From: Porticoccus sp041581635
GTDB taxonomy: Bacteria; Pseudomonadota; Gammaproteobacteria; Pseudomonadales; Porticoccaceae
Direction: 5' to 3'
Length of the DNA stretch: 64,000 nt
NCBI GenBank assembly: GCA_041581635.1
Contig: JBFICW010000009.1
Location: 1 to 64,000 of the forward strand
Notes under the pieces: model-generated
What the model was told of the DNA's origin: nothing
Database searches by the model: none
What the model saw: only the letters and a program-made list of their open reading frames with translations
Made by a program: the position numbers and the translations under genes
Shown: positions 52,146 through 61,400 of the stretch, in pieces
Layout: the number at the start of each line of letters is the position of its first letter
How positions within the stretch are numbered: the first letter of the stretch is position 1

Positions 52146-53915
52146 CTAAAAACTCTCAGCATCCAGCCCCATTACTGTCTCTGGCCCCGCTTTTACTGCT
52201 TCGAGATATCCGGCATTCCGCGACATTACATGCTGAGCAAAAAACTTAGCGGTCATCACCTTGTTGGTATTAAAGCGGGCATTGCCTTCACCTGCAGCAT
52301 TCAATTGAGTGGCAGCTACTGCACTTTTAGCCAACATGCCGCCGGCAACGGTCGTTCCCATTAACATCATCATGTTATAAGCAGCAGCGGTTGGTGTTGT
52401 CCAATCTTCACCGGCCAACAGGGTTTTGGCCGCCTCCTGACAAGCAGCTAATGATGAGGCCAGGCTACCGGCTATAACATCAAGACCTGCGTTTCGAGCA
52501 TCGTCGACCACCTGGGCCAGTTCACCAAGCAATTCCATCGCGGATTGCCCTTTATCTCGGGCCAGTTTACGACCCACCAGATCAAGAGCCTGGATACCAT
52601 TAGTACCCTCATAGATAGGTAAAATACGGGCATCTCTCAAATGCTGTGCCGCACCCGTCTCTTCCACGAACCCCATACCTCCATGCACTTGCACCCCCAG
52701 AGAGGTGACCTCCATGCCTATTTCGGTACACCAGCCTTTCACCAGTGGGGTCAGCACATCAACGCGGCGTTGATGGTAAGCGACTTGTTCTTTATCCTCT
52801 AATTTATGCACATAATCTTCGTGGGCAAAAGATAAATAGGCTAACGCCCGGGCGCCTTCAGTTAATGAACGCATCAACATCAGCATACGGCGCACATCGG
52901 GGTGATGAATGATGGTGGCTTTTTTATTCCCAGGGACACTACCCTGCACACGGTCTTTAGCGAACGCTACCGCCTGCTGATAAGCCCGCTCACTGATAGA
53001 CACTCCCTGCAAACCCACTGCAAGGCGTGCTTCATTCATCATGGCGAACATATACACCAAGCCCTGGTTTTCCTCACCCACCAGATAACCCACAGCACCG
53101 CCATTATCGCCAAAAGACAATGAACAGGTCGGACTGGCATGGATACCCAGCTTGTGTTCCACCCCCACACAGCGAACATCATTCCGCTCACCGGCACTGC
53201 CATCGTCATTTATCAGGAATTTGGGTACCACAAACAGGGATATGCCCTTTACCCCTTCAGGAGCATCCGGAGTTCGGGCCAGTACGAGGTGGATAATATT
53301 ATCCGTATAGTCGTGATCGCCCCAGGTAATAAAAATTTTCTGGCCACTAAGCAGGTAGTGATCGCCATTGGGCACCGCTTTGGTTCGAACGGCCGCAAGG
53401 TCAGAGCCGGCCTGAGGCTCGGTGAGATTCATGGTGCCTGTCCATGTACCTGACACCAGGTTGTTTAAATAAGTTTGTTTTTGCTCATCACTGCCATAAA
53501 GAGTCAGTGCTGTCACCACACCTTTGGTGAGCATGGGACATAAACTGAATGCCATATTGGCGGATTGCGACATTTCATCGACGGCAACAGCCAGTAGCGC
53601 AGGTAAGCCCTGGCCACCATAATTGGTATCACCTGTCAGTCCTGGCCAGCCAGCCTCTACGATTTTCTGATAAATGCCATCTAATGCGGGGGCGGTAATC
53701 ACCTTATCCCCTTCCAATCTTGACCCTTGAGAATCAGCCAATTGGTTTGTGGGAGCCAGGACTTCGCCATAAAAACGAGCCGATTCATCTAGAATGGCCT
53801 CTACCATATCTGGTGTTGCTTCGTCGTAATCTGGGAGTTGCGCAATGCTCTCCATACCCAATACGTTATTGAGCAGGAACTTCATATCTTCAACAGGCGC
53901 GTTATAAACAGTCAT
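52146..53915 (-). CDS. Acyl-CoA dehydrogenase with C-terminal extension
   Basis: This 589-residue FAD enzyme catalyses the first oxidation of fatty acyl-CoA beta-oxidation. FAD/substrate motifs are WTGTMNLTEPQAGSDLAAVRT and KIFITWGDHDYTDNIIHLVL. The catalytic Glu lies in LPIYEGTNGIQALDLVGRKL (about residue 430), and the QVHGGMGFVEETGAAQHLRD segment precedes it. A C-terminal helical domain of about 130 residues places it in the long, probably long-chain group found with FadE-like enzymes in Pseudomonas. It has no neighbours in the same pathway here and is bounded by the terminator at 52095. Confidence 0.93.
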   Translation of the reverse strand: MTVYNAPVEDMKFLLNNVLGMESIAQLPDYDEATPDMVEAILDESARFYGEVLAPTNQLADSQGSRLEGDKVITAPALDGIYQKIVEAGWPGLTGDTNYGGQGLPALLAVAVDEMSQSANMAFSLCPMLTKGVVTALTLYGSDEQKQTYLNNLVSGTWTGTMNLTEPQAGSDLAAVRTKAVPNGDHYLLSGQKIFITWGDHDYTDNIIHLVLARTPDAPEGVKGISLFVVPKFLINDDGSAGERNDVRCVGVEHKLGIHASPTCSLSFGDNGGAVGYLVGEENQGLVYMFAMMNEARLAVGLQGVSISERAYQQAVAFAKDRVQGSVPGNKKATIIHHPDVRRMLMLMRSLTEGARALAYLSFAHEDYVHKLEDKEQVAYHQRRVDVLTPLVKGWCTEIGMEVTSLGVQVHGGMGFVEETGAAQHLRDARILPIYEGTNGIQALDLVGRKLARDKGQSAMELLGELAQVVDDARNAGLDVIAGSLASSLAACQEAAKTLLAGEDWTTPTAAAYNMMMLMGTTVAGGMLAKSAVAATQLNAAGEGNARFNTNKVMTAKFFAQHVMSRNAGYLEAVKAGPETVMGLDAESF

Positions 53916-54074
53916 ACCCTCATCCCTTTTGTAAAAACCAATAGTAACCTTCAGTTGTAATCTTTATATAAGACCATATCAGGAGAAAAAGTGTAGCTGT
54001 TTCGGGACATAAAAATGTGTAATTTGTGACTCAGGGGTTCCCAGCTTTATCGGTGAACAGGAAAAGGCTGATAG

Positions 54075-54782
54075 CTACCCGGCAACCTCGACTTCATCAA
54101 CCCCTGCATCATTGTACAACCGTGAAAAAGCCTGAGGATCTTGTAAATGACCCGTATTATCAAGCATAGGGTAAGGCAGCCCTCGCTCGCGGCACATGCG
54201 GGCTATCAGCGGCTGGCACCACTCAAAGAGTAGCGTGCGGTATTCATCTAGAGGTAAGTGGCAGTCATCGTACATATTCGCTTCGCGGCGCTGTCTTTGG
54301 GCTTCAGCCAGAATAATGGCGCAAGCCACAGAGACGTTAAAGGATTCTGCCATGCCCATCATGGGGATAATCACTGTGCCATCAATCTGATTGCAGGCAC
54401 TTTCACTGACACCCCACTTTTCCGCACCCAGTAACAGCGCTGTGGGTTTGGTGTAATCCACGTCACGATAATCTACGGCACGCTCATCAAAATGGGCGGC
54501 CAAGACTTGAAAACCTTTGCTCTGAAGGTTTTGGATGGGTGTGACAATGTCCTGGTGAACTGTCGTTTTCACCCACTTGTGAGACCCCATGGCCGTGCCC
54601 GTATGGGCCCGAAATACCCCCTCTTTGTAAACCGCATGAACCCGGTGAATACCCACCGCATCGGCCGTACGGATAATTGCCGACAGGTTTTGTCCCTTAT
54701 GTACCTGATCAGTAATCACGGTCAGATCTGTCTGACGACTATTGAGGACTTTAAGTATCTTTTCGTAGCGTTCTGGCGTCAT
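54075..54782 (-). CDS. trmH: tRNA (guanosine(18)-2'-O)-methyltransferase
   Basis: This 235-residue SPOUT methyltransferase modifies G18 in the D-loop of tRNA. The three SpoU motifs are present: NLSAIIRTADAVGIHRVHAV (about 30-50), ALLLGAEKWGVSESA (about 115-130) and IPMMGMAESFNVSVACAIIL (about 138-158). The C-terminal basic segment before an acidic tail fits TrmH rather than RlmB. It is downstream of the AhpD-like gene on the same strand by 42 bases. Confidence 0.94.
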   Translation of the reverse strand: MTPERYEKILKVLNSRQTDLTVITDQVHKGQNLSAIIRTADAVGIHRVHAVYKEGVFRAHTGTAMGSHKWVKTTVHQDIVTPIQNLQSKGFQVLAAHFDERAVDYRDVDYTKPTALLLGAEKWGVSESACNQIDGTVIIPMMGMAESFNVSVACAIILAEAQRQRREANMYDDCHLPLDEYRTLLFEWCQPLIARMCRERGLPYPMLDNTGHLQDPQAFSRLYNDAGVDEVEVAG

Positions 54783-54824
54783 CCGTTCATTATGTCAGAG
54801 CGCAGAAAAATCAAAAACCAGAAA

Positions 54825-55139
54825 CTAGTTAAAAACATCTTCAACCCAGCTTAATGCCGCTGCGACCGCCGGAAAACCAATGGTACTGGTCAACAATAAC
54901 AACGTGTGACAGATTTCCTCCTCATTGGCACCCAATTCCAATGCCCGGTGGGTATGGCTAAGGACGGCCCCTTTGGAACGAATGCTGGCAGCGGCGGCCA
55001 GCTGAATCAACTGGGCATTTTTTGCATTCACTGGTCCCTGTTGACGCACGGTTTCCCCTAAATTGGAAAGCGCCTTGGAGAACACGGGATAACGCTTTAA
55101 TAAACGGGAATATGTTTTGGGCAGTAATGAATCTGGCAT
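54825..55139 (-). CDS. Carboxymuconolactone decarboxylase/AhpD-fold protein without CxxC
   Basis: This 104-residue helical protein matches the CMD/AhpD fold: NAKNAQLIQLAAAASIRSKG, HTHRALELGANEEEICHTLL and TSTIGFPAVAAALSWVEDVF. The catalytic CxxC of AhpD peroxidases is absent (SKGAVLSHTH at that place), while the downstream His is kept. Peroxidase activity is thus unlikely, and the real role is unknown. The start at 55139 is chosen because an AGGGGGA site lies upstream and the protein then begins MPDSLLPKTYSRLL; the longer frame adds 16 unlikely residues. Confidence 0.75.
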   Translation of the reverse strand: MPDSLLPKTYSRLLKRYPVFSKALSNLGETVRQQGPVNAKNAQLIQLAAAASIRSKGAVLSHTHRALELGANEEEICHTLLLLTSTIGFPAVAAALSWVEDVFN

Positions 55140-55229
55140 GGTGATCGTCCCCCTTTTCCTGAGAGTAGCTTTTAGATAAGTAGCCAAACTGTTAGCAGTA
55201 TAGTAAACCTTGATCAGCTAACCATTTGG

Positions 55230-56180
55230 ATGCAAATTAGTAACAAGCACAAACCCTTAGGAGGAAAACTGATTTTGACCAACTATCTACGCGGAAAAGC
55301 GCTGTGGCAACACGTGACAACAGTAACGGATTCGGCTCTGGCCTGTGGTGCACTAGAATCCATTCCCACTCACAGTGAAATGCGTGAAATTTCTGATACC
55401 GAAATCACCGTCAGTTTTCAGGTCAGAATAGTAGAAAACCTACGACGAAAATCAAGAGCGGCACAACAACGCGCCAGGCAAGTTCCCAACGCCAAAGATT
55501 TTAACCCCTTCTTGCCCTATGACTCTGCACTGTATGTGGGCGAGCTTACGGATCACTACCGCTGCCTGTTAAATAAATATAATGTGTTGGATCACCATAT
55601 ATTAATGGTGACGAATCAATTTGTGCCCCAACAGACACCTTTGGATACAGAAGACTTTCTAGCCGCACAAATCTGTTTAGAGGCTCATGATGGACTTGTT
55701 TTCTATAATGGTGGTTCCGCAGCGGGAGCCAGCGTTGAACACAAGCATTTGCAGATGATTCCTCTCCCCCTCTCGGCTGAGTGTAATTTTCCATTTGATG
55801 GACTACTTTCGCTATCAGGTATCACCGATCAACCAATATCCACAGAGCTTCCTTTTCCACACAAAGTCGTCGCGACAGAGTTCACCGGAACAGCATCAAG
55901 AAGAGAATTAAGCAAGGCCGCTGAAACCAATTGTGACAACTACCATCACTTATTAACCGAGCTGAATATCTCACCAAACAACGATGGGTTAATGTCGGCT
56001 CATAATATGCTGATGACACGCAACTTTATCTGCGTCATTCCACGCAGCAGGGAGAGTTACCAGGGGATTGCCGTTAATGCATTGGGATTTGCCGGGATGC
56101 TTTTAGTCAAAAATGAAGACCAATTAAAGCAACTGGATGATGTCGGCTGTTTGGCGTTACTCAAAGCAGTCTCTTTGTAA
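55230..56180 (+). CDS. Ap4A phosphorylase / ATP adenylyltransferase-like protein
   Basis: This 316-residue protein belongs to the APA1/2-type branch of the HIT superfamily, which converts diadenosine tetraphosphate and phosphate to ATP and ADP. The core motif EHKHLQMIPLP (about 170-180) is the HxHxQ-type active site, preceded by the substrate region FYNGGSAAGASV. NPFLPYD and LVTNQFVPQ-like (LMVTNQFVPQQTPL) segments are typical. Such proteins are common in fungi and found in scattered bacteria. It lies divergently from the AhpD-like gene. Confidence 0.85.
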   Translation: MQISNKHKPLGGKLILTNYLRGKALWQHVTTVTDSALACGALESIPTHSEMREISDTEITVSFQVRIVENLRRKSRAAQQRARQVPNAKDFNPFLPYDSALYVGELTDHYRCLLNKYNVLDHHILMVTNQFVPQQTPLDTEDFLAAQICLEAHDGLVFYNGGSAAGASVEHKHLQMIPLPLSAECNFPFDGLLSLSGITDQPISTELPFPHKVVATEFTGTASRRELSKAAETNCDNYHHLLTELNISPNNDGLMSAHNMLMTRNFICVIPRSRESYQGIAVNALGFAGMLLVKNEDQLKQLDDVGCLALLKAVSL

Positions 56181-56300
56181 GGAAAAGGACGGTGTTTTCT
56201 TAGCAAGGTGTTATTCACCCTGAGTTACAGGCTAGCTCTACCGACAAATTTAACGGTATAAAGCCTCTTGAACTTTCGGAAACCACCTCCATCTAAAATC

Positions 56301-56342
56301 CATATTTCAGTTCGCGGCTTACATATTTCAGTTCGCGGCTTA
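56301..56342. repeat. Perfect 21-bp tandem duplication
   Basis: The 21-base unit CATATTTCAGTTCGCGGCTT+A occurs twice, head to tail, with no mismatch (56301-56321 and 56322-56342). It lies in the 335-base spacer between the Ap4A phosphorylase-like gene and the ABC export operon. It may be a recent duplication or a doubled regulator site. The rest of that spacer shows only a possible small open frame at 56382. Confidence 0.8.
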
Positions 56343-56381
56343 TTTGCCCGGGGATATATTCTGTTGCCAAAGGACGTGTAT

Positions 56382-56462
56382 ATGAACAAAGTTTTATTCA
56401 GTGTAGTATTCACATCCGCTGGGCTAATGCCACTCTCTGATGGGGGCAAAACATGTCACTGA
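56382..56462 (+). CDS. Possible 26-residue leader or remnant peptide
   Basis: A short frame encodes MNKVLFSVVFTSAGLMPLSD plus six residues, with a good AAAGGA site seven bases before the ATG. The sequence looks like the start of a signal peptide without a mature part. It may be a leader peptide of the ABC operon, a decayed gene, or chance. It ends 53 bases before the ATPase start. Confidence 0.3.
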   Translation: MNKVLFSVVFTSAGLMPLSDGGKTCH

Positions 56463-56515
56463 TACTGATGACGCCCCGTATTTATAACTAGAAATTCTCA
56501 CATCCGGAGGACACC

Positions 56516-57481
56516 ATGCTGGAAGTCAGGCAGTTGACTAGGTTATACGGCGATTTTAAAGCCGTTGACAATGTCAGCTTCAAAATAAGAAAAGGTGAAA
56601 TCGTTGGATTACTTGGCCATAACGGTGCCGGTAAAACCACCATCATGAAAATGCTCAGTGGTTATATTGAATCTAATCAAGGCATGATAGAAATTGACGA
56701 TATAGACCTCCAGCAAGATCCAAAGAAGGCCCAGAAAAATCTTGGTTATCTTCCAGAGAACCTTCCGATTTACCCAGAAATGACCGTGGCTGACTACCTT
56801 GACTACGCCAGTGAAATGAAAGGCCTTTCAGGGGAAACAAAAATTTCTGAGATCAAGCGAGTGATCCAGGCAACAGACATTGTCCCCAAGTTGCTTTCGC
56901 CAATCTCCACTCTCTCCCGAGGTTATAAACAACGTGTCGGGGTTGCTCAGGCCATCTTGGGGAAACCCAAACTATTAATTCTAGATGAGCCTACTAACGG
57001 ACTCGATCCAACACAAACAAGGCTGATACGAGCACTGATTAGAGACCTTGCTAAAGAAGCGACGGTAATTCTCTCGACCCACATCATGCAAGAAGTGGAT
57101 GCTCTCTGTGACCGGGTACTTATTATTCGTAATGGGCAAGTCGCTGTCGATGCTCAGCTCGAGGAGCTACGCAAAAGCAATCATCTTCAATTGACCACAT
57201 CTCTAGAGAAAGATGAGCTGATAGCTCTATTGCAACCACTAAGTACCGTAACCCAGATCGAAGAGACTTCAACCGAACAACAGGTTCATCTTTACCGACT
57301 TGGTATTGAAGAAACTGGCGACCATCTTGCTCTTTGCGGTGACATTGCCAAGCTGATAATTGATTCAGGGGCAACACTATTTGCCATTAATCAAGAACAC
57401 CGGGATCTGGAAACTCTTTTCAGAGAAGTGAATGAGGCACCTATAGAAGCATGTAAGGACGAGGTTCAAGATGCAGCCTAA
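56516..57481 (+). CDS. ABC exporter ATP-binding protein (GldA-type)
   Basis: This 321-residue ATPase has Walker A (GLLGHNGAGKTTIMKML), the signature LSRGYKQRVGVAQAIL, Walker B (LLILDEPTNGLDPTQ) and the switch His (ILSTHIMQEVD). A C-terminal domain (about 225-310) follows, as in drug/lipid-type exporters of the GldA group. It probably energises the fused permease encoded next, which it overlaps by 11 bases. The exported substrate is unknown. AGGAGG-like CCGGAGG precedes the ATG. Confidence 0.9.
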   Translation: MLEVRQLTRLYGDFKAVDNVSFKIRKGEIVGLLGHNGAGKTTIMKMLSGYIESNQGMIEIDDIDLQQDPKKAQKNLGYLPENLPIYPEMTVADYLDYASEMKGLSGETKISEIKRVIQATDIVPKLLSPISTLSRGYKQRVGVAQAILGKPKLLILDEPTNGLDPTQTRLIRALIRDLAKEATVILSTHIMQEVDALCDRVLIIRNGQVAVDAQLEELRKSNHLQLTTSLEKDELIALLQPLSTVTQIEETSTEQQVHLYRLGIEETGDHLALCGDIAKLIIDSGATLFAINQEHRDLETLFREVNEAPIEACKDEVQDAA

Positions 57482-60383
57482 AACCAAACACCTGCCTGTG
57501 ATCCGTCGTATTGCCACTAAAGAGATCACCCTGTTTTTTGCTTCACCTATTGCCTATTTATTCCTGGCGACATTTGCAGCAATTTCCTTATTTATCTTTT
57601 TCTGGGGCGAATCCTATTTTTCACGGAATATTGCCGATATTCGTCCGCTGTTTGAGTGGATGCCGGTACTATTGGTCTTCCTCACCAGCACATTAACCAT
57701 GCGCCTATGGAGTGAGGAACGTAGAACGGGAACCCTCGAACATATTCTGACTCAGCCACTGCCACTGTGGCACTTTGTGGTAGGTAAATTCCTGGGATGT
57801 CTTGTGTTACTCGGCATTGCTCTGGTGATAACCATTCCACTCCCTATTACTGTATCGCAAATGGGGGAGCTTGACTGGGGACCAATATGGGCTGGTTACT
57901 TGGCAGCCTTTTTATTAGGTGCAGCCTATCTTTCTATTGGTTTGTTTGTCTCAGCCAAAAGCGACAATCAAATTGTCAGTCTGATATGTGCCGTAGCGCT
58001 GTCTGGACTGTTTTATTTAATTGGTACAACAACGATAACGGACTTCTTCGGAGATCAGGCCGGCGAGTGGTTCCGGTTGTTTGGTACAGGTGCAAGGTTT
58101 GATTCAATAACCCGCGGGGTCATTGATATCAGAGACCTATATTATTACGTCAGTATTATTATTGTCTTCCTCTCACTGAATATATTTACACTGGAAAAAG
58201 AACGTTGGGCAGAGCACACATCGACACCGCGCCATAAGGCCTGGCGCATGGTTACAACATTGGCTCTTATCAACGTCATAGGTGTGAACTTGTGGCTTGG
58301 ACAAGTGACTTCACTTCGTTTGGATACCACACAGGGCAAGCAATACTCTATCTCTGATGCCACTCGGGACTACTTAAGCCAACTTCAAGAGCCGATGCTG
58401 ATTCGTGGCTATTTCAGCAGCAAAACCCATCCCATGCTCTCACCACTGGTTCCTCAGATCAAAGACCTGATCCGGGAATACGAAATTGCCAGTAGAGGAA
58501 AAATGCGGGTTGAGTTTATTGATCCAGTCAGCAAGCTGGAGCTCGAAGAAGAAGCCAATCAAAAATACGGTGTCAGACCCATTCCGCTCCAAGTGGCCGA
58601 CCGCTATCAATCAGCGATTGTAAATTCGTATTTCCATATTCTTGTGAGCTATGGCGACGAATTTGAGGTTCTGGATTTTCAAGACTTGATTGAAACCAAA
58701 GCTCAGGGCGACAAAAACTTCCAAATCCTGCTTCGCAACCCAGAATACGACTTAACCCGCAGCATTAAGAAAGTACTAAATAGTTACCGTAGTGGTGGAA
58801 ACCTATTTGACACGATCAAGGGTGATCTTACCTTTAATGCTTATATATCAGCTGACGCGATGCTGCCAGACGACTTGGTTTCTCTTAAAGATGAGGTCAT
58901 TGAGGTTGCCAATGCATTAGCAGAAAATTCCAACGGTCAATTGAAGGTCAATGTTATTGACCCTTATGCCGGCAACAGTGAAGTCGCCAAAAAACTGACG
59001 AAAGAATATGGCCTTCAACCGCTGTCAACCGCTGGCAGATTTGGTGGTGACTTTTTCTATTATCACCTCATTCTGGAAAAGGGTGATATGGCTATTCAGG
59101 TTCCGCTTGAGGACAAAACAAAGCTGAGCTTTGAGCGGAATCTAAAAGCCGCGGTAAAACGCTTTGGAAAAGGCTTTATTAAAACCATTGGTCTGGTCAG
59201 GCCTCAAGAGGATCCCAAGCTGGCACAAATTGGTATTGCTGTGCCCCAGTTTAACCAGCTAGCTGACTTTCTTGGAACAGACCTGAACATTAGGGATGAA
59301 GATATCACCGACGGAAGTGTATCTGGTGAAATAGACATCCTATTGGTTGCAGCGCCTAGCGCCATGGGATCTAAAGAGATCTTTGCTGTCGATCAGTTCC
59401 TGATGAAAGGTGGCACCGTCGTAGCCATGTCTTCTCCCTATACCATGACACTGGGACAAGGAGGGCTTGGATTAGCCAAGCTTGAAGGCGAGTTCAAAGA
59501 CTGGCTGAAACACCACGGGCTTAACATGGAAGACAAACTTGTTCTGGATATGCAGAACAAGGCATTCCCATTGCCCGTCATGCGTACGTCAGGGGGCCAC
59601 CAGATCCAGGAAGTACGAATGATCGAATATCCCTACTTCGCCGACGTTCGCAGCAGTGGCTTTAATCAGGAAAATCCAATCACATCGAATTTGTCCCAAG
59701 TGACGATGGCCTGGAGCTCACCAATCACTGTCGATCAAGACATCAACAGTAATAGAAAGGTGACAGAATTACTCCATAGCTCTGAACGGTCATGGCTGTC
59801 TGATAACACTGAAATCATGCCTGAGATTAATGAACAGGGTATGACCTCATTTAGACGCGAAGGTGAATTTAGTCCGCATCTACTCGGTGTCGTCAGTAAA
59901 GGTGTGTTCAACTCCTACTATGCTGGTAAAACATCACCACTGTTAACTTCGGATGTATCAAGCTCTAGCCTGTTAAGCCCAGAGGAACAAAGTAAAACGG
60001 TTGAACAACCCGAGCCCGGCACGGTATCTACTGTGATAGAAAAATCTCCCGATTCTGCTCAAATCATTCTGTTCAGCTCGAATGATTTCCTCAGAGACCA
60101 GACCTTAACTATCGCTAACTCCGCTGTTGGCAGTGAGTATCTTGGAAGCCTGGAGCTCATCGCAAACACGGTAGATTGGGCGCTGGAGGATTCAGGGCTT
60201 CTAAGTATTCGCTCTCGCGGGCACTTCAATCGCACCCTCCCCCCCATGGAACACGATACACAGTTGTTCTGGGAATACATGAATTACGGACTGGTTGTTG
60301 CGGGGCTAATCATCATTGCCCTGGTGCGAAGAAAGCGTCAGAAAACTCGCCAACAGCGTTATTTAACCCAGCTGGCCAATTAA
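57471..60383 (+). CDS. Fused ABC permease with GldG-like periplasmic domain (GldF-GldG type)
   Basis: This 970-residue protein combines an ABC-2-type permease (about 1-245, six membrane helices, including FASPIAYLFLATFAAISLFIFF) with a seventh helix and a large GldG/ABC_transp_aux domain (about 275-800: TRDYLSQLQEPMLIRGYFSS, PTIGLVRPQ-like IKTIGLVRPQEDP, SGEIDILLVAAPSAMGSKEI). The last helix lies near 940 (YGLVVAGLIIIALVRRKR). In Bacteroidetes, GldF and GldG are separate and serve gliding; here they form one chain, as often in gammaproteobacteria, where the role is unknown. It is co-translated with the ATPase and followed by a DUF4340 gene. Confidence 0.88.
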   Translation: MQPKTKHLPVIRRIATKEITLFFASPIAYLFLATFAAISLFIFFWGESYFSRNIADIRPLFEWMPVLLVFLTSTLTMRLWSEERRTGTLEHILTQPLPLWHFVVGKFLGCLVLLGIALVITIPLPITVSQMGELDWGPIWAGYLAAFLLGAAYLSIGLFVSAKSDNQIVSLICAVALSGLFYLIGTTTITDFFGDQAGEWFRLFGTGARFDSITRGVIDIRDLYYYVSIIIVFLSLNIFTLEKERWAEHTSTPRHKAWRMVTTLALINVIGVNLWLGQVTSLRLDTTQGKQYSISDATRDYLSQLQEPMLIRGYFSSKTHPMLSPLVPQIKDLIREYEIASRGKMRVEFIDPVSKLELEEEANQKYGVRPIPLQVADRYQSAIVNSYFHILVSYGDEFEVLDFQDLIETKAQGDKNFQILLRNPEYDLTRSIKKVLNSYRSGGNLFDTIKGDLTFNAYISADAMLPDDLVSLKDEVIEVANALAENSNGQLKVNVIDPYAGNSEVAKKLTKEYGLQPLSTAGRFGGDFFYYHLILEKGDMAIQVPLEDKTKLSFERNLKAAVKRFGKGFIKTIGLVRPQEDPKLAQIGIAVPQFNQLADFLGTDLNIRDEDITDGSVSGEIDILLVAAPSAMGSKEIFAVDQFLMKGGTVVAMSSPYTMTLGQGGLGLAKLEGEFKDWLKHHGLNMEDKLVLDMQNKAFPLPVMRTSGGHQIQEVRMIEYPYFADVRSSGFNQENPITSNLSQVTMAWSSPITVDQDINSNRKVTELLHSSERSWLSDNTEIMPEINEQGMTSFRREGEFSPHLLGVVSKGVFNSYYAGKTSPLLTSDVSSSSLLSPEEQSKTVEQPEPGTVSTVIEKSPDSAQIILFSSNDFLRDQTLTIANSAVGSEYLGSLELIANTVDWALEDSGLLSIRSRGHFNRTLPPMEHDTQLFWEYMNYGLVVAGLIIIALVRRKRQKTRQQRYLTQLAN

Positions 60384-60396
60384 GGGAGGGTTCATT

Positions 60397-61320
60397 ATGA
60401 AAAAGCTGAAATTTTGGCTAACAGGCCTTTTGCTCATTCAACTCTTGCTTGCTATGGCGCTGCTATTAAACAATCAGTGGGAGGCTCAGAAAAACAAGCC
60501 TAAGCCCTTGCTCGCCATTGATTGGCAAGGCGTAGATCAGCTGATGATCGAAACTAAAGACTTTGGTGTCACACTGCTCAAATCAGATGCCTCGTGGATA
60601 CTGTCCGATACAAAGCTCCCTATCAACAATGATGATATTAATGAGCTTCTTAGAAGCCTGAAAAACCTTCAAACTAGCTGGCCAGTCGCGACGATGAGCA
60701 ACAGTCACAGGCGATTTGAAGTAGCAGATGATAAGTTTTTAAGACATGTTGAGGTGTATAGCCAAGGCAATCTTCTCGGGGAATTATTCTTTGGTAGCTC
60801 ACCTGGCCTGCGGCAATCTCATGTCCGTCGAGCTGGAGATGATGCGATCTACAATGTTGGGTTAGACACATTAGATATTAATGCCAATGCCGACTTGTGG
60901 ATCGACAAGGGACTCATTGCGGCCAGCGATATCAGTGTCATTAGAGGGCCTGATTACAATGTGAAAAAAACCGGAGCCACCTGGTTCTTTAATCGTTCCG
61001 GCCCCTCTATCTTCCTCGGTAACAGCAAACAGGGAAAACTCGATCAAAATAAAGTAGACGAATTATCAGAGGCACTTTCTAACTTAGACATTAAAAAAGT
61101 TGCCCGCTATAAACCCGTGTTAACATCAGATGACACGGTGAAGACGAAGCTAGAGGTCACAGACAAGAACGGTAGCTGGACCTACCTTTTTGTTAAAGTG
61201 GGGGATGCTTACTTTGTACAGAGGAATGATCGAGAAGAAATGTTCACACTGGGAAAAGCGGTGTATGAAAAAATAGCAGATCTCAGGCAGACCGACCTCA
61301 CTATAGCTAAACCCGAGTAA
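60397..61320 (+). CDS. DUF4340 membrane-anchored protein of the Gld-like ABC operon
   Basis: This 307-residue protein has one N-terminal membrane helix (FWLTGLLLIQLLLAMALLL) and a periplasmic region with repeated small alpha/beta units (for example DQLMIETKDFGVTLLKSDASW and LNKVDELSEALSNL-like). The pattern fits DUF4340, which regularly follows GldG-like genes. A GGGAGG ribosome binding site lies before the ATG, 13 bases after the permease stop. It probably assembles with the fused permease in the periplasm. A terminator follows, closing the operon. Confidence 0.85.
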   Translation: MKKLKFWLTGLLLIQLLLAMALLLNNQWEAQKNKPKPLLAIDWQGVDQLMIETKDFGVTLLKSDASWILSDTKLPINNDDINELLRSLKNLQTSWPVATMSNSHRRFEVADDKFLRHVEVYSQGNLLGELFFGSSPGLRQSHVRRAGDDAIYNVGLDTLDINANADLWIDKGLIAASDISVIRGPDYNVKKTGATWFFNRSGPSIFLGNSKQGKLDQNKVDELSEALSNLDIKKVARYKPVLTSDDTVKTKLEVTDKNGSWTYLFVKVGDAYFVQRNDREEMFTLGKAVYEKIADLRQTDLTIAKPE

Positions 61321-61359
61321 ATATTTTGGATTAACACCGCCTTAAAATAGCCTTTTAAC

Positions 61360-61390
61360 AGCCCGGTAGTAGCTACTATCGGGCTTTTTT
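61360..61390 (+). terminator. Terminator of the Gld-like ABC operon
   Basis: AGCCCGGTAGT (61360-61370) pairs with ACTATCGGGCT (61375-61385, one G.T pair) with an AGCT loop, followed by six T residues (61385-61390). It also lies just downstream of tatD on the opposite strand. Confidence 0.88.
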
Positions 61391-61400
61391 GTGCTTAGCC

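Noticed and set aside
56225..56449. 74-residue minus-strand frame over the tandem repeat
   Set aside because: The apparent repeated peptide comes only from the 21-bp duplication, and nothing else supports translation.
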